DNA of 22,667 bases from IMG/VR virus record IMGVR_UViG_3300042465_002050, positions 1-22,667 of that record. The stretch is one strand, 5' to 3'. This stretch comes from a virus. Positions 1-6,404 of the stretch are shown here, in pieces; position 1 is the first letter of the stretch, and each line of letters starts with the position of its first letter. Made by a program: the position numbers and the translations under genes. The notes under the pieces were generated by a model that saw only the letters and a list, made by a program, of their open reading frames with translations, searched no databases and had not been told where the DNA came from.

Positions 1-1
1 C

Positions 2-973
2 GCCGACATGCAAGTTGGCGACGGTAACCAGTACGCACAGGTCGGAACGACCCTGGCGCTGCTGGAACGCGGCTCTATGGTCATGTCCAGCATCCACAAG
101 CGCCTGCACTATGCACAAACGCTTGAGTTCCGCTTGCTGTTTGAAGGCTTTGGCCAGTACATGCCCGACGAGTACCCATACGACGTGCCAGGAGCCAGCC
201 GCAAGATCAAGAAAGCGGACTTTGACACCATGGTGTCGGTGCAGCCAGTGGCTGACCCCAACATCTTCAGCTCTGCACAGCGTATTCAGCTTGCACAGAT
301 GCAGTTGCAGCTCGCTCAGAGCGCCCCGAACATGCACAACATGTACGAGGCCTACTACCGCATGTATGCGGCCTTGAATATTCGTGACATCGACGGCGTA
401 CTGTTGCCACAGAACACCAACATGCCTCGCGACCCTGCATCCGAGAACAGCGACGTGCTCAACGGCATGAAGTTGAAGGCCTTTGCAGGCCAGCAGCACG
501 ATGCGCACATTGCAACGCACTTGATGATGGGTATGTCGCCCATTTTGCAGGCCAATCCGATGTCTGCCGCCGAGTTGCAGAAGCACATCTTGGATCACAT
601 CCGCCTGCGTGCCGAAGAGGACGTGGAAGCCGAGCTGTTCAAGCAGTACGGCACCGATCCAGACCACCTGGTCTCTGCCATCCAGAAGGAAGGCATGATC
701 GCCATCGGTATTGCCATGGGCATGAAGGAAGTGCGCGACATGCAGGACAAGTTTGCTGGTGGCGACGGCCCTGATCCCCTGGTGGAGATCAAGGAGAAGG
801 AGATTGCCCAGCGTGCACAGGCTGACCAGGCCCGCATTGGCATCGACCAGAAGCGTTTGGCCCTGGACGAGCAGAAGGCACAGCAGACCAACCAGATCAA
901 CCTGCAGAAATTGCAGTTGCAGCAAGCCAAGGTCAATCAACCCCAACAACCAGGAGGCCAATATGCCGCTTAA
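2..973 (+). CDS. Portal protein, C-terminal part (5' end outside window)
   Basis: The frame is open from the first bases of the window, so this is the end of a longer gene; the ATG at 8 is probably internal. The visible 323 residues read as the crown/C-terminal part of a podovirus-type portal. There is a Gln/Ala-rich helical stretch (SSAQRIQLAQMQLQLAQ), a following YEAYYRMYAALNI segment, then helical regions and a Gln/Lys-rich coiled-coil tail ending QPGGQYAA. Portal proteins form the dodecameric ring at one capsid vertex through which DNA is packaged and ejected. Position supports this: scaffold and capsid genes follow within 4 kb. The stop overlaps the next gene by 11 nt, suggesting translational coupling. 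Family assignment is by recognition of the C-terminal pattern only, as the diagnostic wing and stem domains lie upstream. Confidence 0.75.
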   Translation, partial: ADMQVGDGNQYAQVGTTLALLERGSMVMSSIHKRLHYAQTLEFRLLFEGFGQYMPDEYPYDVPGASRKIKKADFDTMVSVQPVADPNIFSSAQRIQLAQMQLQLAQSAPNMHNMYEAYYRMYAALNIRDIDGVLLPQNTNMPRDPASENSDVLNGMKLKAFAGQQHDAHIATHLMMGMSPILQANPMSAAELQKHILDHIRLRAEEDVEAELFKQYGTDPDHLVSAIQKEGMIAIGIAMGMKEVRDMQDKFAGGDGPDPLVEIKEKEIAQRAQADQARIGIDQKRLALDEQKAQQTNQINLQKLQLQQAKVNQPQQPGGQYAA

Positions 974-1229
974 AAAAGGTTCCAGCAAGAAGACGATCAG
1001 CTCCAACATTGGAGAGATCGTTCGTGACTACAAGAAGGACGGAATGATCGGTACCAGCAAGCCAAAGAGCAAGGCTGCTGCCGTGAAACAAGCCGTCGCC
1101 GTTGCATACAGCAAGGCAGGAAAGACCAAGATGGCCAAGGGCGGTGACGTGAAGACTCCGAAGGGAGTTCAAGGTCCGTTCATGGTAGTAAAAAAGAAAG
1201 ACGGCAACCGTCCAGTTAAGATATACTAA
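963..1229 (+). CDS. Small basic protein, DUF6496-like, with MAKGGD motif
   Basis: This 88-residue, Lys-rich protein starts at ATG 963 behind a strong AGGAGG site at 952-957, inside the last codons of the portal gene. The same frame is open far upstream, but the ribosome site fixes this start. The central part (IGEIVRDYKKDGMIGTSKPK, then KQAVAVAYSKAG) matches the pattern I know as DUF6496: a short helix, a Gly-Ser-Lys turn, then a KQAIAIA-like helix. After it comes MAKGGDVKTPKG, a motif that recurs in other small proteins here and in the large internal virion protein at 18850. Function is unknown. The high positive charge suggests contact with nucleic acid or packaging into the head, which is inference only. 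Confidence 0.8.
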   Translation: MPLKKGSSKKTISSNIGEIVRDYKKDGMIGTSKPKSKAAAVKQAVAVAYSKAGKTKMAKGGDVKTPKGVQGPFMVVKKKDGNRPVKIY

Positions 1230-1247
1230 TTCGTGAGTGAGTGCTAC

Positions 1248-1275
1248 CAGACGGGGCCTTGTGCCGTCTGCTTTT
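1248..1275 (+). terminator. Hairpin with short T run, probable weak intrinsic terminator
   Basis: CAGACGG (1248-1254) pairs perfectly with CCGTCTG (1264-1270) across a 9-base loop and is followed by CTTTT. It lies in the 58-base gap between the basic protein and the next small gene. The T run is only four long, so termination would be partial. It could instead be an mRNA-stabilising or processing hairpin. Confidence 0.45.
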
Positions 1276-1287
1276 CATGGAATCACC

Positions 1288-1491
1288 ATGCTTGAATTTG
1301 CAGAAGCAGTTCTGAAAGAAATCAGGAAACTCCAGGACCAATCAAAACAGATTGTCCTGAACGGAACCATCACAGACATGGAGCGGTATCGCTTCATGAT
1401 GGGTCGCCTTGAGGGTTTGAGAATGGTTGAAGACTCCGTGAAAGAGTTACTCAAAAAAGTAACGGACGACACCGACGATTTTCTCAAGTGA
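1288..1491 (+). CDS. Small helical phage protein, unknown function
   Basis: I chose ATG 1288, giving 67 residues. A GTG at 1237 in the same frame would add 17 residues, but it would place the start before the 1248-1275 hairpin and has no ribosome site. The product is almost entirely helical and charged (EAVLKEIRKLQDQ, MGRLEGLRMVEDSVKELLKK, acidic end TDDTDDFLK). Small alpha-helical proteins are common between portal and scaffold in podovirus-like genomes; I cannot assign this one. It may act in head assembly, given that it sits directly before the co-chaperonin with an 10-base gap. No Cys, signal peptide or membrane segment is visible. Confidence 0.7.
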   Translation: MLEFAEAVLKEIRKLQDQSKQIVLNGTITDMERYRFMMGRLEGLRMVEDSVKELLKKVTDDTDDFLK

Positions 1492-1501
1492 AAGGAAGAC
1501 C

Positions 1502-1978
1502 ATGGAAGCCGAAGCAGTGATACCTGAAATCAACATGACCGCCTTGGAGCGTAAATGGGCCGAGGAGGCAGCTAACAAGCAGCCCGCCCTCGAAGACGCC
1601 TATACCGAGCTCGGGTTTGACCCCGAGAAGCTCGACCAAGCGGTTGTCGACACCATCCCAAAACCTAGTGGTTGGCGCATTGCCATCCTCCCCTATCGCG
1701 GCGCGGAAAAGACCAAGGGCGGTATCGTCCTGGCCGAAGAAACGCAGCGCAAGACCCAGCTCGGTACTACCTGTGGCTATGTCTTGAAAGTAGGCGACCT
1801 TGCCTATGCCGACCAGAGTAAATTCCCGGCCGGACCATGGTGCAAGGAAGGTGACTGGATCATCTTCGGACGATATGCGGGTGCTCGCATCCCAATCGAC
1901 GGTGGTGAGATTCGTTTGTTGAACGACGACGAAGTTTTGGCTGTCGTAAACAGTCCTGAAGACATTCTGCACATGTAA
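1502..1978 (+). CDS. Phage co-chaperonin, GroES/Cpn10-like
   Basis: This 158-residue protein has a Cpn10 fold in residues about 53-150. KPSGWRIAILPYRGAEKTKGG leads into GGIVLAEETQRKTQ, which aligns with the GroES mobile loop; the hydrophobic IVL tripeptide (residues 75-77) that docks to GroEL is intact. Next come GYVLKVGDLAY and KEGDWIIFGRYAGARI, matching the VGD..IF.. core of GroES, and the end DDEVLAVVNSPEDIL matches the last GroES strand. Residues 1-50 are an extra helical extension absent from bacterial GroES. Known phage counterparts (T4 gp31, RB49 CocO) replace host GroES so that GroEL can fold the capsid protein. Placement directly before scaffold and capsid supports this role. Ribosome site: AAAGGAA before ATG 1502. 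Confidence 0.88.
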   Translation: MEAEAVIPEINMTALERKWAEEAANKQPALEDAYTELGFDPEKLDQAVVDTIPKPSGWRIAILPYRGAEKTKGGIVLAEETQRKTQLGTTCGYVLKVGDLAYADQSKFPAGPWCKEGDWIIFGRYAGARIPIDGGEIRLLNDDEVLAVVNSPEDILHM

Positions 1979-1990
1979 AGGAGCAATGAC

Positions 1991-2917
1991 ATGAATGAGC
2001 AACTTGAATTTAAGATAGGTGAGGACGAAAGTCCGGCCACCGTCGCAATTGGTGAGGACGGCGCTGCTGAAGTGCTGGACAAGCCACAAGCGCCTCGGGT
2101 CGAGACCCCTTCGCAGCAGACCAGCGAAGCGGGAGAGCTTGACCAGTACAGCGAAGGCGTCAAGAAACGCATTGATAAGCTGACCGCGCGCCTGCGCGAG
2201 ACCCAGCGCCGTGAGCAGGCAGCCCTGGAGTACGCCAAGAGCGTCCAGGCCCGTGCTACGCAGCTCGAGCAACAGTTTATGACTGTGGACAGCGAGCGCC
2301 TGGGCGAGGCCACCGGCCGTGTTCAAACGCAAGTGGTTGCTCTCAAGCAGATCATCCGCAAGGCCCGTGAAGAAGGTGACATTGACACCGAAACGGAAGC
2401 CCAACAGCGCCTGACTTCGCTCACTATGGAGCAGAACCAGATTGCTGCTGCTACCCAGCAGCGTGAACAACAAGCCCAGCAGTGGGCCCAGCAACAACAG
2501 CTCGCCGCACAGCAAGCAGCCCAGCAACCCCAGGTACAAGTTCAGCAGGAAGTCGACCCACGCGTCGAGGACTGGGCCGAGCGCAATCCCTGGTACGGCC
2601 GCGACACTGCCATGACTCATGCAGCATGGGGAATCCACCGCCAGTTAATTCAGAGCGAGGGATTTGACCCGAACAGCAATGAGTATTATGATGAGCTAGA
2701 CAATCGCTTAAAGCAGACCTTCCCCCAGAAATTGGGTGGCGGTCAGCAAGCGCAAACTAACAGGGCCGCCCGACCCGTGCAAACGGTGGCTCCTGCATCC
2801 CGATCATCGGGTATCAACAACGCACGCCGCACTGTCAAGTTGACTCCAAGTCAAGTTGCAATTGCCAAAAAGCTGGGTGTTCCTCTTGAGGAATATGCCA
2901 AGTACGTAAAGGAGTAA
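1991..2917 (+). CDS. Capsid scaffolding protein
   Basis: This 308-residue protein has the build of a scaffold. The N-terminus is acidic and disordered (1-50). A long charged and Gln-rich coiled coil follows (about 55-175, with runs of QQ and QAQQ). A conserved domain around 188-245 contains DPRVEDWAERNPWYGRD and GFDPNSNEYYDELDNRLKQ. The basic C-terminus (VKLTPSQVAIAKKLGVPLEEY) is typical of phage scaffolds that bind the capsid protein with a C-terminal helix. Scaffolds shape the procapsid and leave before or during packaging. It follows the co-chaperonin by 12 bases with an AAAGGAG site and precedes the capsid genes. No protease motif was seen, so removal may be by exit rather than self-cleavage. 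Confidence 0.85.
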   Translation: MNEQLEFKIGEDESPATVAIGEDGAAEVLDKPQAPRVETPSQQTSEAGELDQYSEGVKKRIDKLTARLRETQRREQAALEYAKSVQARATQLEQQFMTVDSERLGEATGRVQTQVVALKQIIRKAREEGDIDTETEAQQRLTSLTMEQNQIAAATQQREQQAQQWAQQQQLAAQQAAQQPQVQVQQEVDPRVEDWAERNPWYGRDTAMTHAAWGIHRQLIQSEGFDPNSNEYYDELDNRLKQTFPQKLGGGQQAQTNRAARPVQTVAPASRSSGINNARRTVKLTPSQVAIAKKLGVPLEEYAKYVKE

Positions 2918-2921
2918 GACC

Positions 2922-3401
2922 ATGTCAGACGTTAAAGTACCTACACTCAATCGCAGCGCTCGCGGGGCCGAATCTCGTGAGAAAGATGCGCGACGTAAAC
3001 CTTGGGCTCCCCCTTCACGACTTGATGCGCCACCTCCACCTCCTGGATTTAAGCACCGTTGGATTCGGGCTGAAGCCGGTGGTATGGACGACCGCACGAA
3101 CATCTCTGGAAAGCTCCGCGAGGGGTATGAGCTGGTTCGTGGGGACGAGTACCCCGACTATCACGTCCCAACAATTGAAGATGGCCGACATGCTGGTGTT
3201 ATCAGCGTGGGAGGTTTACTTCTCGCTCGCATCCCGACAGAGACACTGGAAGAACGCAACGCGTATTACCAAAGTCGAGCAAACGACCAATTGCAGGCTG
3301 CCGACAATGAGTTGATGAAAGCGAATGCTCACAACAGCATGACCATTCAGCGACCCACACGTCAGTCCCGCGTATCCTTTGGCGGCTCTAACAAGGGCTG
3401 A
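2922..3401 (+). CDS. Conserved phage head-region protein, unknown function
   Basis: The product is 159 residues, four bases after the scaffold stop. The N-terminal 45 residues are basic and Pro-rich (ESREKDARRKPWAPPSRLD, then a PPPPP run). They are followed by a compact conserved block, FKHRWIRAEAGGMDDRTNISG and LREGYELVRGDEYPDY, then a beta-rich stretch GVISVGGLLLARIPTE and a helical tail (EERNAYYQSRANDQLQAADNE). I recognise the FKHRWIR...D..N...L.EGWE/YELVR pattern as recurring between scaffold and capsid genes in uncultured podovirus-like phages, without a known role. The C-terminus is basic and Ser-rich. A minor head or portal-associated role is possible by position only. Confidence 0.8.
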   Translation: MSDVKVPTLNRSARGAESREKDARRKPWAPPSRLDAPPPPPGFKHRWIRAEAGGMDDRTNISGKLREGYELVRGDEYPDYHVPTIEDGRHAGVISVGGLLLARIPTETLEERNAYYQSRANDQLQAADNELMKANAHNSMTIQRPTRQSRVSFGGSNKG

Positions 3402-3430
3402 CAAATTCCACTTTTTGAAGGAAACATCAA

Positions 3431-4012
3431 ATGGCAAACGTAAATAAGCCCTTTGGTCTGCGTCCTCTCGGCAACTTGTCTGCTACTGGTTCACAGAAAC
3501 AGTACGGTTACTTGATTGCTGATAACCAGTCCGGGGCAATTTTTCAAGGCGACCTAGTGACCATCGACAATGGCTACCTGGTTAAATTCAACAATACTGA
3601 CCACACTTGTGCGGTTGGTGTGTTCAACGGGTGTCAGTACATCGACCCCACCACAGGTAAACCTACCTGGAAGAACTACTACCCTGGTTCTGTCAACATC
3701 ACTGCCGGCCAGATCGTGGCTGACGTGATCGACGATCCCAGCCAGTTGTTCCTCATCCAGAACGCAGGCACTCCTACTCAAGCAAGCATCGGCTTGAACG
3801 CTGAAATCACTGCATCTACTACTGGTAGCACCACCACTGGTGTGTCCAATATGAGCATGAGTGGCACTTTCACCGAAACCGCTGCTACCAACTTGAAGGC
3901 AGTAGGCTTGTGGAATGTACCGGGCAATGAGATGGGCCAATACGCCATTCTCGTTGTGAAAATTAACGAGCACATGTACGGCAGCACTGGCACGCCGGGC
4001 TTTAGCACCTAA
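3431..4012 (+). CDS. Probable head decoration/structural protein
   Basis: This 193-residue, beta-rich protein is low in charge and full of Thr, Ser, Gly and Asn. It opens MANVNKPFGLRPLGN and continues YLIADNQSGAIFQGDLVTID. It has repeated short hydrophobic strands, a Thr-rich linker at about residues 119-140 and ends INEHMYGSTGTPGFST. The opening and the immediately following capsid gene fit capsid stabilising or decoration proteins, which trimerise on the head surface. A GAAGGAAA ribosome site precedes ATG 3431. I recognise the family as a phage virion protein of uncertain exact location. It could also be a head-completion protein. Confidence 0.75.
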   Translation: MANVNKPFGLRPLGNLSATGSQKQYGYLIADNQSGAIFQGDLVTIDNGYLVKFNNTDHTCAVGVFNGCQYIDPTTGKPTWKNYYPGSVNITAGQIVADVIDDPSQLFLIQNAGTPTQASIGLNAEITASTTGSTTTGVSNMSMSGTFTETAATNLKAVGLWNVPGNEMGQYAILVVKINEHMYGSTGTPGFST

Positions 4013-4023
4013 GGAGATCAATC

Positions 4024-4932
4024 ATGGCAATTTCACGTGCACAACTGGTGAAAGAGCTTGAGCCTGGTCTCAATGCTCTGTTCGGCCTCGAGTACAAAAA
4101 CTACGAGAATGAGCACACCCAAATCTACTCCGTCGAATCTTCTGACCGTGCGTTTGAAGAGGAAGTAATGGAATCGGGCTTCGGCGAAGCTCCTGTGAAG
4201 ACCGAGGGCGCGGGCGTTTCATACGACCAAGCTCAAGAGGTCTACACTGCTCGCTACACCCACGAGACTATCGCTTTGGCGTTCTCGCTGACAGAAGAAG
4301 CTGTTGAAGATAACCTCTACGACCGCTTGTCTGCCCGCTACACCAAGGCTTTGGCCCGTTCTATGGCCCAGACCAAGCAGATCAAGGCTGCGGCTGTGCT
4401 CAACGGCGCTTTCACCACCTCTATCGGTGGCGACGGCGTTGCTTTGTGCGCAACCAACCACCCCACTCTGTCAGGTCCTAACCTGTCCAACACCTTGGCC
4501 ACGGCCGCTGACTTGTCCGAGACATCCTTGGAACAAGCTCTGATCGACATCGCAGCGTTCACTGATGAACGCGGCTTGAAGATCGCCGTTCAAGGTTTGA
4601 AGCTGATTCTGCCGAAAGAACTCCAGTTCACGGGCGACCGTATCCTGAAGTCCACTCTGCGTGTTGGCACTGCTGACAACGACATCAACGCTGTCCGCAA
4701 CATGGGCATGGTGCCTCAGGGTTACACCATCAACCACTTCTTGACCGATCCCGATGCTTGGTTTATCAAAACCGACGCTCCTAACGGCATGAAGATGTTT
4801 GAGCGCGTGTCCTTGAAGACTGGTTTCGAAGGCGACTTCGACACCGGCAACGTCCGCTACAAGGCTCGTGAACGCTACAGCTTCGGCTTCAGCGACCCAC
4901 GCGGCTTGTTCGGTTCGCCAGGCGCAGCCTAA
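4024..4932 (+). CDS. Major capsid protein, Mu gpT-like HK97 fold
   Basis: The 302-residue product resembles the Mu-type major head subunit gpT family (PF10124 from memory), whose usual length is near 300. The N-terminal arm has helical MAISRAQLVKELEPGLNALFG. The E-loop region contains FEEEVMESGFGEAPVKTEGAG followed by YTARYTHETIALAFSLTEEA. Next come the spine helix region DRLSARYTKALARSMAQTKQ, the LCATNHPTLSG segment, and a C-terminal P-domain with GYTINHFLTDPDAWFIKTDAPNG and an aromatic end YKARERYSFGFSDPRGLFG. It would build the icosahedral shell. An AAGGAG site lies 7 bases before ATG 4024. Codons are strongly biased to highly expressed forms, and a very strong terminator follows, as expected of the most abundant virion protein. 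Confidence 0.88.
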   Translation: MAISRAQLVKELEPGLNALFGLEYKNYENEHTQIYSVESSDRAFEEEVMESGFGEAPVKTEGAGVSYDQAQEVYTARYTHETIALAFSLTEEAVEDNLYDRLSARYTKALARSMAQTKQIKAAAVLNGAFTTSIGGDGVALCATNHPTLSGPNLSNTLATAADLSETSLEQALIDIAAFTDERGLKIAVQGLKLILPKELQFTGDRILKSTLRVGTADNDINAVRNMGMVPQGYTINHFLTDPDAWFIKTDAPNGMKMFERVSLKTGFEGDFDTGNVRYKARERYSFGFSDPRGLFGSPGAA

Positions 4933-4961
4933 GCGAAAAGGGTTGGGGGTTCCCGGCCGAG

Positions 4962-4994
4962 AAAAAAGGGGCTTCGGCCCCTTTTTCTTTTTTT
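4962..4994 (+). terminator. Strong intrinsic terminator after the capsid gene
   Basis: AAAAAGGGGC and GCCCCTTTTT form a perfect stem closed by a C(TTCG)G tetraloop, one of the most stable loops known. It is followed by CTTTTTTT. It starts 29 bases after the capsid stop. The arrangement mirrors Tphi of phage T7, which sits directly after its capsid gene. The A run on the 5' side also makes it a possible terminator on the reverse strand. Confidence 0.92.
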
Positions 4995-5004
4995 AGAAAT
5001 AGGG

Positions 5005-5019
5005 TATATTGGACCCATT
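5005..5019 (+). promoter_or_regulatory. Possible late promoter (-10 TATATT) after the terminator
   Basis: TATATT at 5005-5010 is followed 5-9 bases on by CCATT (5015-5019), the same spacing of -10 box to CCATT as in the better promoter at 18746-18775. No convincing -35 box exists; the expected place is the terminator T run. Support is positional: genes past a strong terminator need read-through or a new start. A phage-encoded factor or polymerase could also be used. Confidence 0.3.
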
Positions 5020-5094
5020 CCGGGGTTTCTCGGTGCATCTGACAGTCCCGGCTGACGACATGCAGATAGATGCGCCCCAACTTGCATGTAAGGA
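5020..5094 (+). promoter_or_regulatory. Structured 5' leader RNA ahead of gene 5101, pseudoknot-like
   Basis: Three helices can form in this leader. Helix a pairs CCGGG 5020-5024 with CCCGG 5047-5051. Helix b pairs GGTGCATCTG 5032-5041 with TAGATGCGCC 5067-5076 (ten pairs, two of them G-U). Helix c pairs ACATGCA 5058-5064 with TGCATGT 5083-5089. Helices b and c interleave, which is the order of an H-type pseudoknot or of two alternative folds. Helix c ends directly against the AAGGA ribosome site (5090-5094) of the gene at 5101, so its folding could control translation. I recognise no known riboswitch class. Each helix alone could occur by chance; the combination next to the ribosome site is the argument. 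Confidence 0.42.
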
Positions 5095-5100
5095 TCAAAA

Positions 5101-5559
5101 ATGGCTTCGACCACCTTTTCCGGCCCAGTTAAAGCGGGCACCATCAAAGAAACTACCGGCACGACTGTCGGCACTAACGTCAAGAACACTGGTTTTGTGC
5201 TGATGGCACAGTCTGCCGTGATCGACATCATCGGCGCTACTGCTGCTGACCAGGTTGTTGCCACCATCCCTGCTGGCTCACAGATCGTTGACGTGATTTT
5301 GAACGTCACCACTGCCAACGACGACACCGGTACTGCCACTGTTGCAGTTGGTACCTCTGGTACTGCTACTGCCTTCTTGCCCGCTACTTCCGTCAAGACG
5401 GCGGGTACCACTCGCGGCACTTTGACCACCAGCGTGGCAACTGATGTTGGCACTACCGACATTCAGGTTCTTGCTGACTTCACCGCTCAGAACGGCAACG
5501 GCGCAGCTGGTGCGGCAACTGTCACTGTGACATACCTGCAAGCTCGCGACTTGGTCTAA
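5101..5559 (+). CDS. Small beta-rich virion protein, unknown function
   Basis: The 152-residue product is extremely rich in Thr, Ala, Val and Gly with no Cys and few charges. The N-terminus MASTTFSGPVKAGTIKETTG is flexible, and the rest alternates short hydrophobic strands (AVIDIIGATAADQVVATIPAG, IVDVILNVTTANDD, AATVTVTYLQARDLV). This looks like a single jelly-roll or Ig-like beta sandwich, as in decoration or head-fibre proteins. It is the first gene after the capsid terminator and is preceded by a structured leader, with AAGGA 6 bases before the ATG. A capsid surface role is the best guess; a tail protein is also possible. Confidence 0.75.
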   Translation: MASTTFSGPVKAGTIKETTGTTVGTNVKNTGFVLMAQSAVIDIIGATAADQVVATIPAGSQIVDVILNVTTANDDTGTATVAVGTSGTATAFLPATSVKTAGTTRGTLTTSVATDVGTTDIQVLADFTAQNGNGAAGAATVTVTYLQARDLV

Positions 5560-5571
5560 TAGGAGGCCAAC

Positions 5572-5871
5572 ATGAGCGCCAGCAATATCAAGTCGGTACA
5601 GAAGACGTCGTCTGCGGCGGCTGTCTCTGGCCGCACGCGTCTGCTGGGGGTCTACTTCACAAACACCGCTACCGCCTCTTCTGTCGTCCTCAAGGATGGC
5701 GGCAGCAGCGGCACTGCCCGTTTGTCGCTGCTGACCCCTGCTTCAGCAGGTTCACAGGACTTGATGATCCCAGACATGGGCATCTTGTTCGAGGACGGCA
5801 TTTACATCACCTTTGGTTCGGCTGAAGTGACAAGCGTCACTTTACTGTACGAAGGCGGAGCACCTGCGTAA
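5572..5871 (+). CDS. Small beta-rich virion-type protein
   Basis: A 99-residue product behind an AGGAGG site (5562-5567). It contains a beta pattern TRLLGVYFTNTATASSVVLKDGG, then ARLSLLTPASAGSQDLMIPDMG, ILFEDGIYITFGSAEVTSVTLLYEGG. This strand-turn-strand layout with an IPDMGILFEDGIYI core recurs in small structural proteins of uncultured phages; the role is unknown. Its stop shares one base with the next start (TAATG), implying coupled translation. It has no Cys, membrane segment or signal peptide. A minor head or connector component is plausible from its position between capsid and adaptor genes. Confidence 0.72.
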   Translation: MSASNIKSVQKTSSAAAVSGRTRLLGVYFTNTATASSVVLKDGGSSGTARLSLLTPASAGSQDLMIPDMGILFEDGIYITFGSAEVTSVTLLYEGGAPA

Positions 5872-6155
5872 TGGCTTCTAAAGGCATGGGCATCAAAACC
5901 TCGGTGAAGAGCGGGAACTTCCGCGCCACCAAGGAAGGTGCCGGCATGACCAAAAAGGGCGTGGCAGCGTTTCGCAAGGCCAACCCTGGAAGCAAACTGA
6001 AGACGGCGGTGACTACCAAGACACCGTCGGCTGCAGAAGCAAAGCGTAGAGCATCGTATTGTGCGCGGTCCGAGGGCCAGATGAAGGATTTTCCTGAGGC
6101 TGCCAAGGACCCAAATAGCAGGCTTCGCCAGGCGCGAAAGCGCTGGAGGTGTTAG
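5871..6155 (+). CDS. Small basic protein, DUF6321-like
   Basis: The 94-residue, strongly basic protein contains GAGMTKKGVAAFRKANPGSK followed by KTAVTTKTPSAAEAKRRASYCARSEGQMK and ends DPNSRLRQARKRWRC. This is the pattern I know as DUF6321: a G-A-G-(M/L)-T-K-K-G helix, NPGSKLKTAV, a Lys/Arg-rich helix with ARS/M-G-M, and a terminal RKRW.C. Two Cys residues, one at the very end, are typical. Function is unknown; the charge suggests DNA or RNA binding or an internal head protein. It begins at the last base of the preceding stop codon, so translation is coupled. An internal KG-M-G-IKT start resembles the tiny Lys/Gly proteins nearby. Confidence 0.8.
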   Translation: MASKGMGIKTSVKSGNFRATKEGAGMTKKGVAAFRKANPGSKLKTAVTTKTPSAAEAKRRASYCARSEGQMKDFPEAAKDPNSRLRQARKRWRC

Positions 6156-6157
6156 TC

Positions 6158-6400
6158 GTGGAAATGATGGTATGGAACATAGTTCTCACAGCGATTGTGG
6201 GCCTCATGGGGTTTTTGCTCAAGAGCAAATTCGATGAGCTCGGCCGGATCAGCATTCTGTTGAACCGCACTCGCGAAGAGGTTGCCAGGGACCATATCAC
6301 CCGAAAGGAAGTGGATGACCGGGTTGAAAAACTTGTTCTTCACATGGATCAGAGGTTCAATCGAATTGAGCAAAAGCTCGATGACATGAGAAAAGGATGA
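6158..6400 (+). CDS. Small membrane-anchored coiled-coil protein
   Basis: I chose GTG 6158 (80 residues) because GGAGG at 6145-6149 is 8 bases away. GTG 6149 in the same frame would overlap that site, and ATG 6164 is further off. Residues about 4-22 (MVWNIVLTAIVGLMGFLLK) form one transmembrane helix. They are followed by a hydrophilic helix with LNRTREEVARDHITRKEV and a coiled coil, VEKLVLHMDQRFNRIEQKLDDM. Such one-span proteins with a coiled-coil tail are common among phage structural genes and are often called holin-like, but this one is far from the endolysin. A membrane role during ejection or lysis control is possible; function is not established. Confidence 0.72.
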   Translation: MEMMVWNIVLTAIVGLMGFLLKSKFDELGRISILLNRTREEVARDHITRKEVDDRVEKLVLHMDQRFNRIEQKLDDMRKG

Positions 6401-6404
6401 AGAC

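Noticed and set aside
753-962. Upstream extension of the DUF6496-like gene inside the portal gene
   Set aside because: The AGGAGG site at 952-957 points to ATG 963, and the extension is an Arg/Ser-rich shadow of the portal frame.
1237-1287. GTG start at 1237 for the small helical gene
   Set aside because: It has no ribosome site, would run through the 1248-1275 hairpin, and the added residues do not look like the rest of the protein.
4996-5058. A type II hammerhead using GAAA at 4996-4999, a small stem 4999-5005 with 5013-5018, and CTGACGA at 5052
   Set aside because: Stem II would need the bases before 4996, a T run, to pair with CATGCA after 5058, and they do not.
5009-5203. Small gene through the leader at 5009-5203
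   Set aside because: It overlaps the 5101 gene in another frame, has no ribosome site and an unconvincing composition; the leader is better explained as RNA structure.
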